This document shows positions 27,581-35,579 of a DNA stretch of 64,000 nt, one piece after another. A program made the translations under genes and the position numbers. The notes beneath the pieces were generated by a model. It made no database searches. It saw only the letters and a list, made by a program, of their open reading frames with translations, and was not told the origin of the DNA. How positions within the stretch are numbered: the stretch's first letter is position 1; the number at the start of each line of letters is the position of its first letter. The stretch is from contig NZ_CP050153.1 of assembly GCF_011617465.1 (NCBI RefSeq), forward strand, positions 1,550,001 through 1,614,000. Reading direction: 5' to 3'. Source of the DNA: Brevibacterium pigmentatum. GTDB taxonomy: Bacteria; Actinomycetota; Actinomycetes; Actinomycetales; Brevibacteriaceae.

Positions 27581-27609
27581 CTGTGGGGATCACTGTGTGA
27601 TCCCCACAG
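27581..27609 (+). terminator. Intercistronic hairpin (partial terminator)
   Basis: ctgtggggatcac and gtgatccccacag (13-bp perfect stem, loop tgt) followed within 7 nt by gtttt. Located between the binding-protein gene and the first permease, where partial termination and 3'-end protection set subunit ratios. Confidence 0.7.
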
Positions 27610-27644
27610 TGGCGTTTTCGGAAGATTGAAACGGAAGCCCCATT

Positions 27645-29189
27645 ATGATCAGATTCATCCTCCGACGATTGCTGTCGACGGCGCTCGTACTCCTCGTCGT
27701 CACCTTCGTCCTCTACCTGCTCCTCAACGTCGCGCTCGACTTCTTCTGGGACCTGCGCGCGAGCACCTCACCGAATATCGAGGCCCTCTACGAGTCGCGT
27801 CGACGACTCCTCGACCTCGACACTCCCGCAGTCGTCCGCTACTTCAAGTGGTTGGCAGGCGTCGGCGGCTGCGCCATCGGCCAATGTGACTTCGGCATCG
27901 CCTGGAAGTCCGGCCAGGAAGTCACCGAACAGCTGCAGGGCGCGATCATCAACACGATCAAGCTCATCACCGCCTCGACGATCGTGGCCATCATCCTCGG
28001 CATCGCCGTGGGCATGATCTCGGCCATCCGCCAGTACTCGGGCTTCGACTACTTCATCACCTTCGTCTCCTTCCTCCTCTACTCGCTGCCCGTCTTCTGG
28101 GTGGCGGTGCTGCTCAAGCAGTACGGTGCGATCGACATCAACAACTTCATCAACGATCCGACCCTGGAATCCTGGTGGCCGATCATCATCGGCTGTGTGG
28201 CCATGGGCCTGTTCTGGATGGGTGCGCTCGGAGGCAGCGCGAAGCGTCGAGCCATCACCTTCGCCGCTGCCGCGCTCATCACCTTCGGCACGATCTACTA
28301 CATCCTCGCCAGCGGCTGGATGCAGCAGCCGACCATCGGCCTTCTCGGCGTGGTCGTCATCGGCGCCGGTGCGGCCATCGTCATGACGTACCTGTCGACG
28401 GGACTGAAGAACCGCCGCGTGCTCTATGCCTCGCTGACCACAGTGGTCATCGGCGCGCTGCTCTACTGGCCCCTGATGAACCTCTTCTACTACTTCGACA
28501 TGAACTGGCTGTGGATGTTCGGGCTCTTCATCGTGGCGATCGCGGTCGCCATCGGCGTCGGACTGGCATTCCGGGGACCGGATCCCTGGGACACCGCACG
28601 CACGACGAGCTTCACCGCCATCATCGTGGCAGTGCTCATCTTCGCCGACCGCGTACTACAGGGGTGGCAGGAGTATTCGGACGACCCGGCCATCAACAAT
28701 CGCCCGATCGCGACGATCGGCGCTTCGGCGCCGAACATCGACGGTGACTTCTGGATCACGAACCTCGACTCGTTCACCCACCTCCTGCTGCCGTCGATCG
28801 CCCTGGTCCTCATCTCCTTCGCCTCGTACACCCGCTACACCCGCGGTTCGATGCTCGAGGTCATGGGGCAGGACTACATCCGCACGGCACGAGCCAAGGG
28901 CCTCAACGAACGTACGGTGATCATGCGCCACGCACTGCGCAATGCGCTGCTGCCGCTGGCCTCGATCATCCCTGTCGACATCATCACGATGATCGGCGGC
29001 GCCGTCATCACGGAGACGATCTTCGGCTGGAACGGCATGGGCAAGCTCTTCATCGACTCGCTGAGGCAGGCAGAGCTCGACCCGGTCATGGCCTACATCC
29101 TCATCACAGGCCTGCTCGCCATCATCGCCAACCTGGTCGCGGACTTCCTCTACGCCGTCCTCGACCCGAGAATCCGAGTGAACGCATGA
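27645..29189 (+). CDS. Peptide ABC transporter permease 1 (DppB-like, enlarged)
   Basis: Inner-membrane permease of 514 residues, compared with about 310-340 for ordinary DppB/OppB. The N-terminal helix, GIAWKSGQEVTEQLQGAIINTIKL segment and the C-terminal EAA-type loop (GQDYIRTARAKGLNERTVIMRHALRNALLPL) are normal. Between FLLYSLPVFWVAVLL and the LLPSIALVLISFASYTRY helix sits an insertion of roughly 180 residues with about five or six hydrophobic segments. The second permease overlaps it by 4 bp. Confidence 0.93.
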   Translation: MIRFILRRLLSTALVLLVVTFVLYLLLNVALDFFWDLRASTSPNIEALYESRRRLLDLDTPAVVRYFKWLAGVGGCAIGQCDFGIAWKSGQEVTEQLQGAIINTIKLITASTIVAIILGIAVGMISAIRQYSGFDYFITFVSFLLYSLPVFWVAVLLKQYGAIDINNFINDPTLESWWPIIIGCVAMGLFWMGALGGSAKRRAITFAAAALITFGTIYYILASGWMQQPTIGLLGVVVIGAGAAIVMTYLSTGLKNRRVLYASLTTVVIGALLYWPLMNLFYYFDMNWLWMFGLFIVAIAVAIGVGLAFRGPDPWDTARTTSFTAIIVAVLIFADRVLQGWQEYSDDPAINNRPIATIGASAPNIDGDFWITNLDSFTHLLLPSIALVLISFASYTRYTRGSMLEVMGQDYIRTARAKGLNERTVIMRHALRNALLPLASIIPVDIITMIGGAVITETIFGWNGMGKLFIDSLRQAELDPVMAYILITGLLAIIANLVADFLYAVLDPRIRVNA

Positions 29190-30217
29190 GTACCAACAAC
29201 GACAAACAGAACGCTCTCGCTCTCGACGAAGTCGGGGACAATGCGATCGAGTCGAAAGAGACCGAAGGACTGTCCCAGGGCAAGATCGTCCTGCGCAAGT
29301 TCCTCCGTCACAAAGGTGCGATGATCTCCATCGTCGTCCTTCTGCTCGTGGCGATCTTCGCCTTCAGCGCGCTGGGCTTCGCAGGCATTCCCGGCTGGTG
29401 GAAGTTCACCCACACGGCCTCCGGGCCGGTGGTCAATCCCGGAGGCGCCCCGACCTGGTCGTTTGCGAACCCGTTCTCGCTCGGCGATCATCCGTTCGGT
29501 CAGGATGAGATCGGTCGTGACAACTTCGCCCGAGTGATGAAGGGGACCCAGATCTCCCTCGTCGTCATGTTCATCATCGGCATCGTGTGCCTCATCATCG
29601 GCACAGTCGTCGGCGCCCTCGCGGGCTACTACCGCGGCTGGATCGACTCGGTGCTCATGCGCATCACCGACGGCTTCGTCATCCTCCCGGTCATCGTCGT
29701 CGGATCGATCCTCGGCGTCCTCGTCGGCGGAGCGAATGGTCCGCTGCTCGGTGTGGCACTGGGCTGTATCCTCTGGGTCGGTCTCGCACGTCTCGTCCGC
29801 GGTGACTTCATGTCCCTGCGCGAACGCGAATTCGTCGATTCGGCCCGAGTGGCCGGTGCCAGCGACTTCCGGATCATGTTCAAGCACATGCTGCCCAACG
29901 CCATGGGCGTCATCATCGTCAACACGACACTGATCATGAGCCAGGCGATCGTCCTCGAAGCCTCCCTGAGCTACCTCGGCTTCGGCATCAAGCCGCCCGG
30001 CATCTCGCTCGGTCAGCTCATCAGCGAATACCAGACCTCCTTCGCCACCCGCCCGTGGCTGTTCTGGTGGCCCGGTCTGTTCATCATCGTCATCGCTCTG
30101 TGCGTGAACTTCATCGGCGACGGTCTGCGCGACGCGTTCGACCCGCGGATGAAGACCATCCCGAGCTGGAGGAAGATGAAGAAGGCCGAGCGCATGGCAC
30201 AGAAGGAGGCCAAGTGA
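29186..30217 (+). CDS. Peptide ABC transporter permease 2 (DppC-like)
   Basis: Inner-membrane permease of 343 residues, somewhat longer than usual through a 40-residue charged N-terminus. Contains the HPFGQDEIGRDNFARVMKGTQISL segment, and the EAA loop in REREFVDSARVAGASDFRIMFKHMLPN that docks on the ATPase. Starts within the end of the previous gene and its stop overlaps the next ATG, so all membrane and ATPase genes are translationally coupled. Confidence 0.94.
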   Translation: MSTNNDKQNALALDEVGDNAIESKETEGLSQGKIVLRKFLRHKGAMISIVVLLLVAIFAFSALGFAGIPGWWKFTHTASGPVVNPGGAPTWSFANPFSLGDHPFGQDEIGRDNFARVMKGTQISLVVMFIIGIVCLIIGTVVGALAGYYRGWIDSVLMRITDGFVILPVIVVGSILGVLVGGANGPLLGVALGCILWVGLARLVRGDFMSLREREFVDSARVAGASDFRIMFKHMLPNAMGVIIVNTTLIMSQAIVLEASLSYLGFGIKPPGISLGQLISEYQTSFATRPWLFWWPGLFIIVIALCVNFIGDGLRDAFDPRMKTIPSWRKMKKAERMAQKEAK

Positions 30218-32139
30218 TGGCTGAGAAGAAGACAGACGTCCAGCCGAAGAAGGGCTCTCCGATCCTCGAGGTCAACGACCTCGGAGTCCAGTTCTGGGTC
30301 AGCGACGAATGGTGGATGGCCGCCGAGCACCTCGACTACACGGTCAACGCCGGCGAGGTGCTGGCGATCGTCGGCGAATCCGGTTCCGGTAAGTCCCAGT
30401 CGAGTATGTCTCTGCTCGGCCTCCTGCCGACCAACGGACGGGCCACCGGCTCGGCGAAGCTCAATGGGCGTGAGCTCATCGGGATGCCGCCGGAGAAGAT
30501 GCAGGCGGTGCGCGGCAACGACATCTCCGTGATCTTCCAGGAGCCGATGACTGCGCTCAACCCGGTCTACACCGCCGGCTACCAGATCGTGGAGACGCTG
30601 CGCGTCCACCTCGACATCGGTCCCAACGAAGCCAAGGAGCGGGCACTCGAGCTCATGCGGCTCGTCGAGATCCCGGATCCGGAGGACCGGTTCCATTCGT
30701 TCCCGCACCAGCTCTCGGGCGGTCAGCGCCAGCGCATCATGATCGCGCAGGCTCTCGCCTGTCAGCCGAAGCTGCTCATCGCCGATGAGCCGACCACGGC
30801 TCTCGACGTCACGGTGCAGGCCGAGATCCTCAAGCTCATGCGCGAGCTCAAGCACAAGCTCGACGCCGGAATCATCCTCATCACCCACGATATGGGTGTG
30901 GTGGCGGATATGGCCGACTGCATCATCGTCATGCGCGCCGGCAAGGTGGTCGAATCGGGAACTGCGGAGGAGATCTTCTACAACCCGCAGCACCCGTACA
31001 CGAAGCAGCTCCTCGAGGCTGTGCCCCACCTCGGTGCGGGAACCGACAGTGAAGCATTCGGCGGCAGCGTCGGCGATGTCGAAGCCTCGCTGTCCGATAT
31101 CACCTTCGATCAGGCGTCGCACGCTTCCGACCCGGTCGGGCTGTCCGAAGCCGGCGGTGGTGGCGATGGCCTCTCCGAGGCCGGTGCCGCCGATATGGCC
31201 TTGGCCGAGGCGCGAGCCCAGGCGAACGAGCAGGATCGCCCCAAGATCGAGATGGACTCCACGGAGACGTACTACCATCCCGGTTCGCAGGCGGACTTCT
31301 CGAAGCCCTCTGCTCTGCAGCTGCGCGATGCCGCGATCGAGTACCCCGCGATCGGCCGGAAGAAGGCCTTCCGCGCCGCTCATCACATCAATCTCATGAT
31401 CGCTCCCGGCGAAGTCGTGGGCCTGGTGGGGGAGTCCGGTTCGGGTAAGACGACGATCGGGCGTGCCGCTCTGGGGCTGCTGCCCACCGTCAAAGGCGAC
31501 ATGGTCGTCAACGGCACGAGCATCAAAGGCCTGAGCAACAAGCAGATGCGGCCCCTGCGCAAGGAAGTCGGAATCGTGTTCCAGGATCCCGGTTCCTCGC
31601 TCAACCCGCGACTGCCGGTCGGGGAGTCGATCGGAGAGCCTCTCTACCTCCATGAGGGGATGAAGGGGCCGCAGCTGAGCAAGCGAGTCGAGGAACTGCT
31701 GACCGCGGTCGAACTGCCGACCTCCATGCGCAACCGCTATCCGCATGAGCTCTCCGGCGGTCAGCGCCAGCGCATCGGCATCGCCCGTGCTCTGACTCTG
31801 CGACCGAAGCTGCTCATCGCCGATGAGCCGACCTCGGCGCTCGACGTGTCCGTGCAGGCGAAGGTCCTCGACCTGTTCGAAGGTCTGCAGAAGGAATACG
31901 GCTTTGCGTGCCTGTTCATCAGCCACGACCTCGCCGTGGTCGAGCGCATCGCCGAGCGCATCGCGGTGATGCGCCACGGCTACCTCGTCGAGATCGGCAA
32001 GTCCTCGCAGGTCGTGGCGAACCCCGTCCACCCGTACACACAGCGACTGCTGTCGGCGGTTCCGGTTCCGGATCCGAAGGAGCAGCGCAAGCGTCGGGAG
32101 GCCAGGGACGCGGTTCTCGAAGCCACGATGAACGCCTGA
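30217..32139 (+). CDS. Peptide ABC transporter ATPase, duplicated (DppD-DppF type)
   Basis: Two complete nucleotide-binding domains in one chain of 640 residues. Domain 1: GESGSGKS near 50, LSGGQRQRI near 167, LLIADEPTTALD near 185. Domain 2: GESGSGKT near 408, LSGGQRQRIGIARAL near 510, LLIADEPTSALD near 532. Each is followed by the oligopeptide-specific HPYTKQLL or HPYTQRLL tail. A linker of about 90 residues (250-360) is rich in Ala/Ser/Glu. The fused form replaces separate DppD and DppF. Confidence 0.95.
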   Translation: MAEKKTDVQPKKGSPILEVNDLGVQFWVSDEWWMAAEHLDYTVNAGEVLAIVGESGSGKSQSSMSLLGLLPTNGRATGSAKLNGRELIGMPPEKMQAVRGNDISVIFQEPMTALNPVYTAGYQIVETLRVHLDIGPNEAKERALELMRLVEIPDPEDRFHSFPHQLSGGQRQRIMIAQALACQPKLLIADEPTTALDVTVQAEILKLMRELKHKLDAGIILITHDMGVVADMADCIIVMRAGKVVESGTAEEIFYNPQHPYTKQLLEAVPHLGAGTDSEAFGGSVGDVEASLSDITFDQASHASDPVGLSEAGGGGDGLSEAGAADMALAEARAQANEQDRPKIEMDSTETYYHPGSQADFSKPSALQLRDAAIEYPAIGRKKAFRAAHHINLMIAPGEVVGLVGESGSGKTTIGRAALGLLPTVKGDMVVNGTSIKGLSNKQMRPLRKEVGIVFQDPGSSLNPRLPVGESIGEPLYLHEGMKGPQLSKRVEELLTAVELPTSMRNRYPHELSGGQRQRIGIARALTLRPKLLIADEPTSALDVSVQAKVLDLFEGLQKEYGFACLFISHDLAVVERIAERIAVMRHGYLVEIGKSSQVVANPVHPYTQRLLSAVPVPDPKEQRKRREARDAVLEATMNA

Positions 32140-32153
32140 CTTCGCCCAAGCTG

Positions 32154-32189
32154 ACGGCCACCTGCACGCGAGAGCGTGCGGGTGGCCGT
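32154..32189 (+). terminator. Hairpin ending the transporter operon
   Basis: acggccacctgcacgc and gcgtgcgggtggccgt (16 bp, one mismatch) around loop gaga. It is immediately followed by, and shares its last base with, the TATAAT of the next gene. Confidence 0.7.
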
Positions 32190-32194
32190 ATAAT
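32189..32194 (+). promoter_or_regulatory. Consensus -10 (TATAAT) of typA
   Basis: Exact TATAAT 51 nt before the typA ATG. No -35 match is visible 17-19 bp upstream, where the hairpin lies. Confidence 0.6.
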
Positions 32195-32245
32195 TGTCTG
32201 TTGGGTCCGGGCTGGACCGATCTCTCTATCTCAAAAAGGTTCTTG

Positions 32246-34156
32246 ATGACTGAAGCCATCACACGACGGGAAAACCGCCGAAACGTAGCAATCGTCGCAC
32301 ACGTCGACCACGGTAAGACCACTCTGGTCGATGCCATGCTCCGGCAGACCGGTGTGTTCAGCGAACACGGCGACTTCGCCGAACGCGTCATGGATTCAGG
32401 CGACCTCGAACGCGAGAAGGGAATCACCATTCTCGCGAAGAACACCTCGGTCCTCTACAACGGGCCCTCCGCCGGCGATGAACCCATCGTCATCAACGTC
32501 ATCGACACCCCGGGCCACGCCGACTTCGGCGGAGAGGTCGAACGCGGACTGTCGATGGTCGACGGCGTCGTCCTCCTCGTCGACGCCTCCGAAGGTCCGC
32601 TGCCGCAGACCCGCTTCGTCCTGCGCAAGGCGCTGGCTGCGAAGCTGCCCGTGATCCTCGTGATCAACAAGACGGACCGCGCCGATGCTCGAATCGACGG
32701 AGTCGTCGAGGAAGCCCAGGACCTGCTCCTGGGACTGGCCTCCGACCTCGCCGATGAAGTCCCGGACCTCGACGTCGATTCCGTCCTCGACGTGCCCGTC
32801 GTCTTCGCCGCCGCGAAGGCAGGTGCCGCCTCCCTCGAACAGCCCGCCGATGGAGCGGTCCCGGACAACCCCGACCTCGAGCCGCTGTTCAAGACGATCC
32901 TCGAGACGATTCCGGCACCGGAGATCAACTCCGACGGCATCCTCCAGGCCCATGTCACGAACCTCGACGCCTCGCCGTTCCTCGGCCGTCTGGCGCTGCT
33001 GCGCATCTTCGGCGGCACGCTGAAGAAGGGCCAGCAGGTCGCGTGGGCTCGCGGTGACGAGATCAGCTCGGTGAAGATCACCGAACTGCTCGAGACCCAG
33101 GGCCTCGACCGAGTGCCCGCCACGGAGGCTTCGGCCGGTGACATCGTCGCCGTCGCAGGCATCCCCGACATCATGATCGGTGACACGCTCACCGACATCA
33201 ACACCCCGAAGCCGATGCCGGCGATCATCATCGACGATCCGGCGATCTCGATGACGATCGGCATCAACACCTCCCCGCTGGCCGGCCGTGAGAAGAATAC
33301 GAAGGTCACCGCCCGAATGGTCAAGGACCGCCTCGACCAGGAGCTCGTCGGCAACGTGTCCCTCAAGGTCGTCCCGACCGAACGTCCCGACGCCTGGGAG
33401 GTCCAGGGTCGCGGTGAGCTGGCTCTGGCCATTCTCGTCGAGCAGATGCGCCGTGAGGGATTCGAGCTCACGGTCGGCAAACCCCAGGTTGTGACCAAGC
33501 AGGTCGACGGCAAGGTCCACGAGCCCTTCGAAGAGCTCACGATCGACGTTCCGGAGGACTACCTCGGCGCCGTGACCCAGCTGCTGGCTGCCCGCAAGGG
33601 CGTCATGTCGACCATGACGAACCACGGCACCGGCTGGGTGCGGATGGAGTTCAAAGTTCCCGCCCGCGGCCTCATCGGCTTCCGCACACGGTTCCTCACC
33701 GAGACCCGCGGCACCGGAATCGCGAACACGATCTCGGCCGGATACGGACCGTGGGCCGGCAACATCGAGTTCCGCATCAACGGATCTCTCGTGGCCGACC
33801 GTGCCGGTGCAGTGACTCCGTATGCGATGATCAACCTGCAGGACCGCGGAACCTTCTTCGTCGAACCAACCTCCGAGGTCTACGAGGGCCAGATCGTCGG
33901 CGAGAACTCGCGCGCCGACGACATGGACGTCAACATCACGAAAGAGAAGAAGCTGACGAACATGCGTTCGGCATCGGCTGACAGCTTCGAGAACCTCACC
34001 CCGCCGCGCAAGCTGACCCTCGAGGAGAGCCTCGAATTCGCCCGTGAGGACGAATGCGTCGAGGTCACCCCGGGTGCCATCCGCATCCGCAAGGTCGAAC
34101 TCGATCAGAAGGAGCGCGCCAAGCTCTACGCGAAGCTGCGTCGCCAGAACGCCTGA
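32246..34156 (+). CDS. typA: Ribosome-associated GTPase TypA/BipA
   Basis: Translational GTPase of 636 residues that binds the ribosome under stress and in cold. G1 AHVDHGKTTLVD near 15, switch I EREKGITILAKNTSV, G3 DTPGHADFGGEVERGL, G4 NKTDRADAR; then EF-G-like domains and the TypA C-terminal domain (GRGELALAILVEQMRREGFEL, later KLTNMRSASADSFENLTPPRKLTLEESLEF). Insertions of Asp-rich loops (DLADEVPDLDVDS) are seen. Ribosome site aaagg 6 nt before the ATG. Confidence 0.97.
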   Translation: MTEAITRRENRRNVAIVAHVDHGKTTLVDAMLRQTGVFSEHGDFAERVMDSGDLEREKGITILAKNTSVLYNGPSAGDEPIVINVIDTPGHADFGGEVERGLSMVDGVVLLVDASEGPLPQTRFVLRKALAAKLPVILVINKTDRADARIDGVVEEAQDLLLGLASDLADEVPDLDVDSVLDVPVVFAAAKAGAASLEQPADGAVPDNPDLEPLFKTILETIPAPEINSDGILQAHVTNLDASPFLGRLALLRIFGGTLKKGQQVAWARGDEISSVKITELLETQGLDRVPATEASAGDIVAVAGIPDIMIGDTLTDINTPKPMPAIIIDDPAISMTIGINTSPLAGREKNTKVTARMVKDRLDQELVGNVSLKVVPTERPDAWEVQGRGELALAILVEQMRREGFELTVGKPQVVTKQVDGKVHEPFEELTIDVPEDYLGAVTQLLAARKGVMSTMTNHGTGWVRMEFKVPARGLIGFRTRFLTETRGTGIANTISAGYGPWAGNIEFRINGSLVADRAGAVTPYAMINLQDRGTFFVEPTSEVYEGQIVGENSRADDMDVNITKEKKLTNMRSASADSFENLTPPRKLTLEESLEFAREDECVEVTPGAIRIRKVELDQKERAKLYAKLRRQNA

Positions 34157-34208
34157 GCCGGACCCCCGGACCCGGCAGCACCGAATGACCTCGAGCACCC
34201 AGGAACCA

Positions 34209-35531
34209 ATGACTGTTACGCCACGCGTCCTCCTCGTGCACGCTCATCCCGACGATGAGACGATCACGACGGGCGGCACGATCGCCGCATTGGTCTCCGA
34301 GGGTGCCGAGGTCATGGTGCTCACCGCCACCCGCGGTGAGGGCGGCGAGGTCATCCCCGCAGACCTGAAGCAGCTCGAAGGCGACCGCCCCGGTCTCGCC
34401 CGGGTCCGGGAGCAGGAGATCGCCGAGGCGATGCGTGCGCTCGGGGCGCGCATGCACACCTTCCTCGGCGGGACCACCCGCACCTTCGAGGATTCGGGAA
34501 TGGAATGGGGACCGGACGGGCACGCCCGGCCGGCTTCGTCGATGAGCGACAATGCCCTGTGCGCGACCGATGTCACGACGGTGGCCAGGCATATCGCCGC
34601 CGTCATCGATGCCCTCGAACCGCACGCGGTCATCACCTACGCCGCCAATGGGGGATACGGTCACCCGGACCATGTTCGGGTGCATGAGGCCACGACGATG
34701 GCATTCGATCTCGCCGAATGGCGGACCGGTCGGCTCCTCTATGTCGACACCCCCACCGAGGTGGCCCGCCGTTCGTTCGACCCGAACCAGAACGGTTTCG
34801 CTGAGACCGGTTTCGCCGCAGCCGAAACGATCCCGGCCAAACCTCCGGTCGGTCAGATCGTCATCGATCAGGACATCACCGCGGTGCTGCCGGCGAAACG
34901 GGCAGCCCTGGAGGCCCACCGCACCCAGGTGAGCGTGTCCGGCGACTTCTTCGCTCTGTCCAACGGCGTCGGTCAGAGGATCGGCGACCGCGAATTCTTC
35001 TCCATCGGCGCCGGGACCGCGATCCCGCCCGAGATCCTCAGCGCCGGACCGGCCCCGCACGTGCTCACCGGTCTCGACATTGCAGCAGTGGAGACGCAGG
35101 AGAATGCGGCGGCGGCCGCGCCTCTGCGACGTCGTCGTGAACCGCGCAAACCCGGAATCTTCGCCTACCTCCACTCCGCTGTGCTCGGTCTGCTCATCGC
35201 CTTCCTCGGCACCATGCAGCACCTCAACGTCACGGTGATCAACCTCGGTGAGACCCCGATCATCCTGCCGTGGGGGCTCGTGCTGGCCCTGGCGCTGGCC
35301 GCGGCGGGGCTGTGGCACCTGAAGACGATGTATCGCAGCAGCGCCCCGATGCTGGTCGCCGCCGTGATCATCGCCGTACTGTCCTTCGTCTTCGGCCAGC
35401 CGACGTGGCTGCCCGGGGCCGATATGATCGTCACCGGACTGCTGCGTTCCGTTGTGTGGCTGCTCGGACCGATGGTCCTGGCCGCCATTTTCTCCTTCAT
35501 CAACGTGCGCGGGCACGATCGCACTCGCTAG
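34209..35531 (+). CDS. mshB: Mycothiol-type deacetylase MshB fused to membrane domain
   Basis: 440 residues. The N-terminal 300 form a PIG-L deacetylase: VHAHPDDE near 10-17, RPGLARVREQEIAEAMRALGA and YGHPDHVRVHEATTMAF are MshB features, for removing acetyl from GlcNAc-Ins in mycothiol synthesis. After an Arg-rich link (RRRREPRKPG) come four membrane helices (about 320-435) resembling the small membrane protein often encoded beside mshB in other actinobacteria. An ATG at 34185 would add 8 residues, but aggaa favours 34209. Follows typA after 52 bp. Confidence 0.85.
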   Translation: MTVTPRVLLVHAHPDDETITTGGTIAALVSEGAEVMVLTATRGEGGEVIPADLKQLEGDRPGLARVREQEIAEAMRALGARMHTFLGGTTRTFEDSGMEWGPDGHARPASSMSDNALCATDVTTVARHIAAVIDALEPHAVITYAANGGYGHPDHVRVHEATTMAFDLAEWRTGRLLYVDTPTEVARRSFDPNQNGFAETGFAAAETIPAKPPVGQIVIDQDITAVLPAKRAALEAHRTQVSVSGDFFALSNGVGQRIGDREFFSIGAGTAIPPEILSAGPAPHVLTGLDIAAVETQENAAAAAPLRRRREPRKPGIFAYLHSAVLGLLIAFLGTMQHLNVTVINLGETPIILPWGLVLALALAAAGLWHLKTMYRSSAPMLVAAVIIAVLSFVFGQPTWLPGADMIVTGLLRSVVWLLGPMVLAAIFSFINVRGHDRTR

Positions 35532-35579
35532 ACTCGTGCGAACCGCACCGAATCAGTCGTTATCGACACCCTCGGGAGA

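Noticed and set aside
30013-32445. Very long open frame on the minus strand opposite the ABC ATPase
   Set aside because: High-GC genes leave long antisense frames; the plus strand encodes a textbook dual ATPase and the antisense product is Arg/His/Leu-rich without motifs.
32396-34198. 600-codon minus-strand frame opposite typA
   Set aside because: Antisense shadow of typA.
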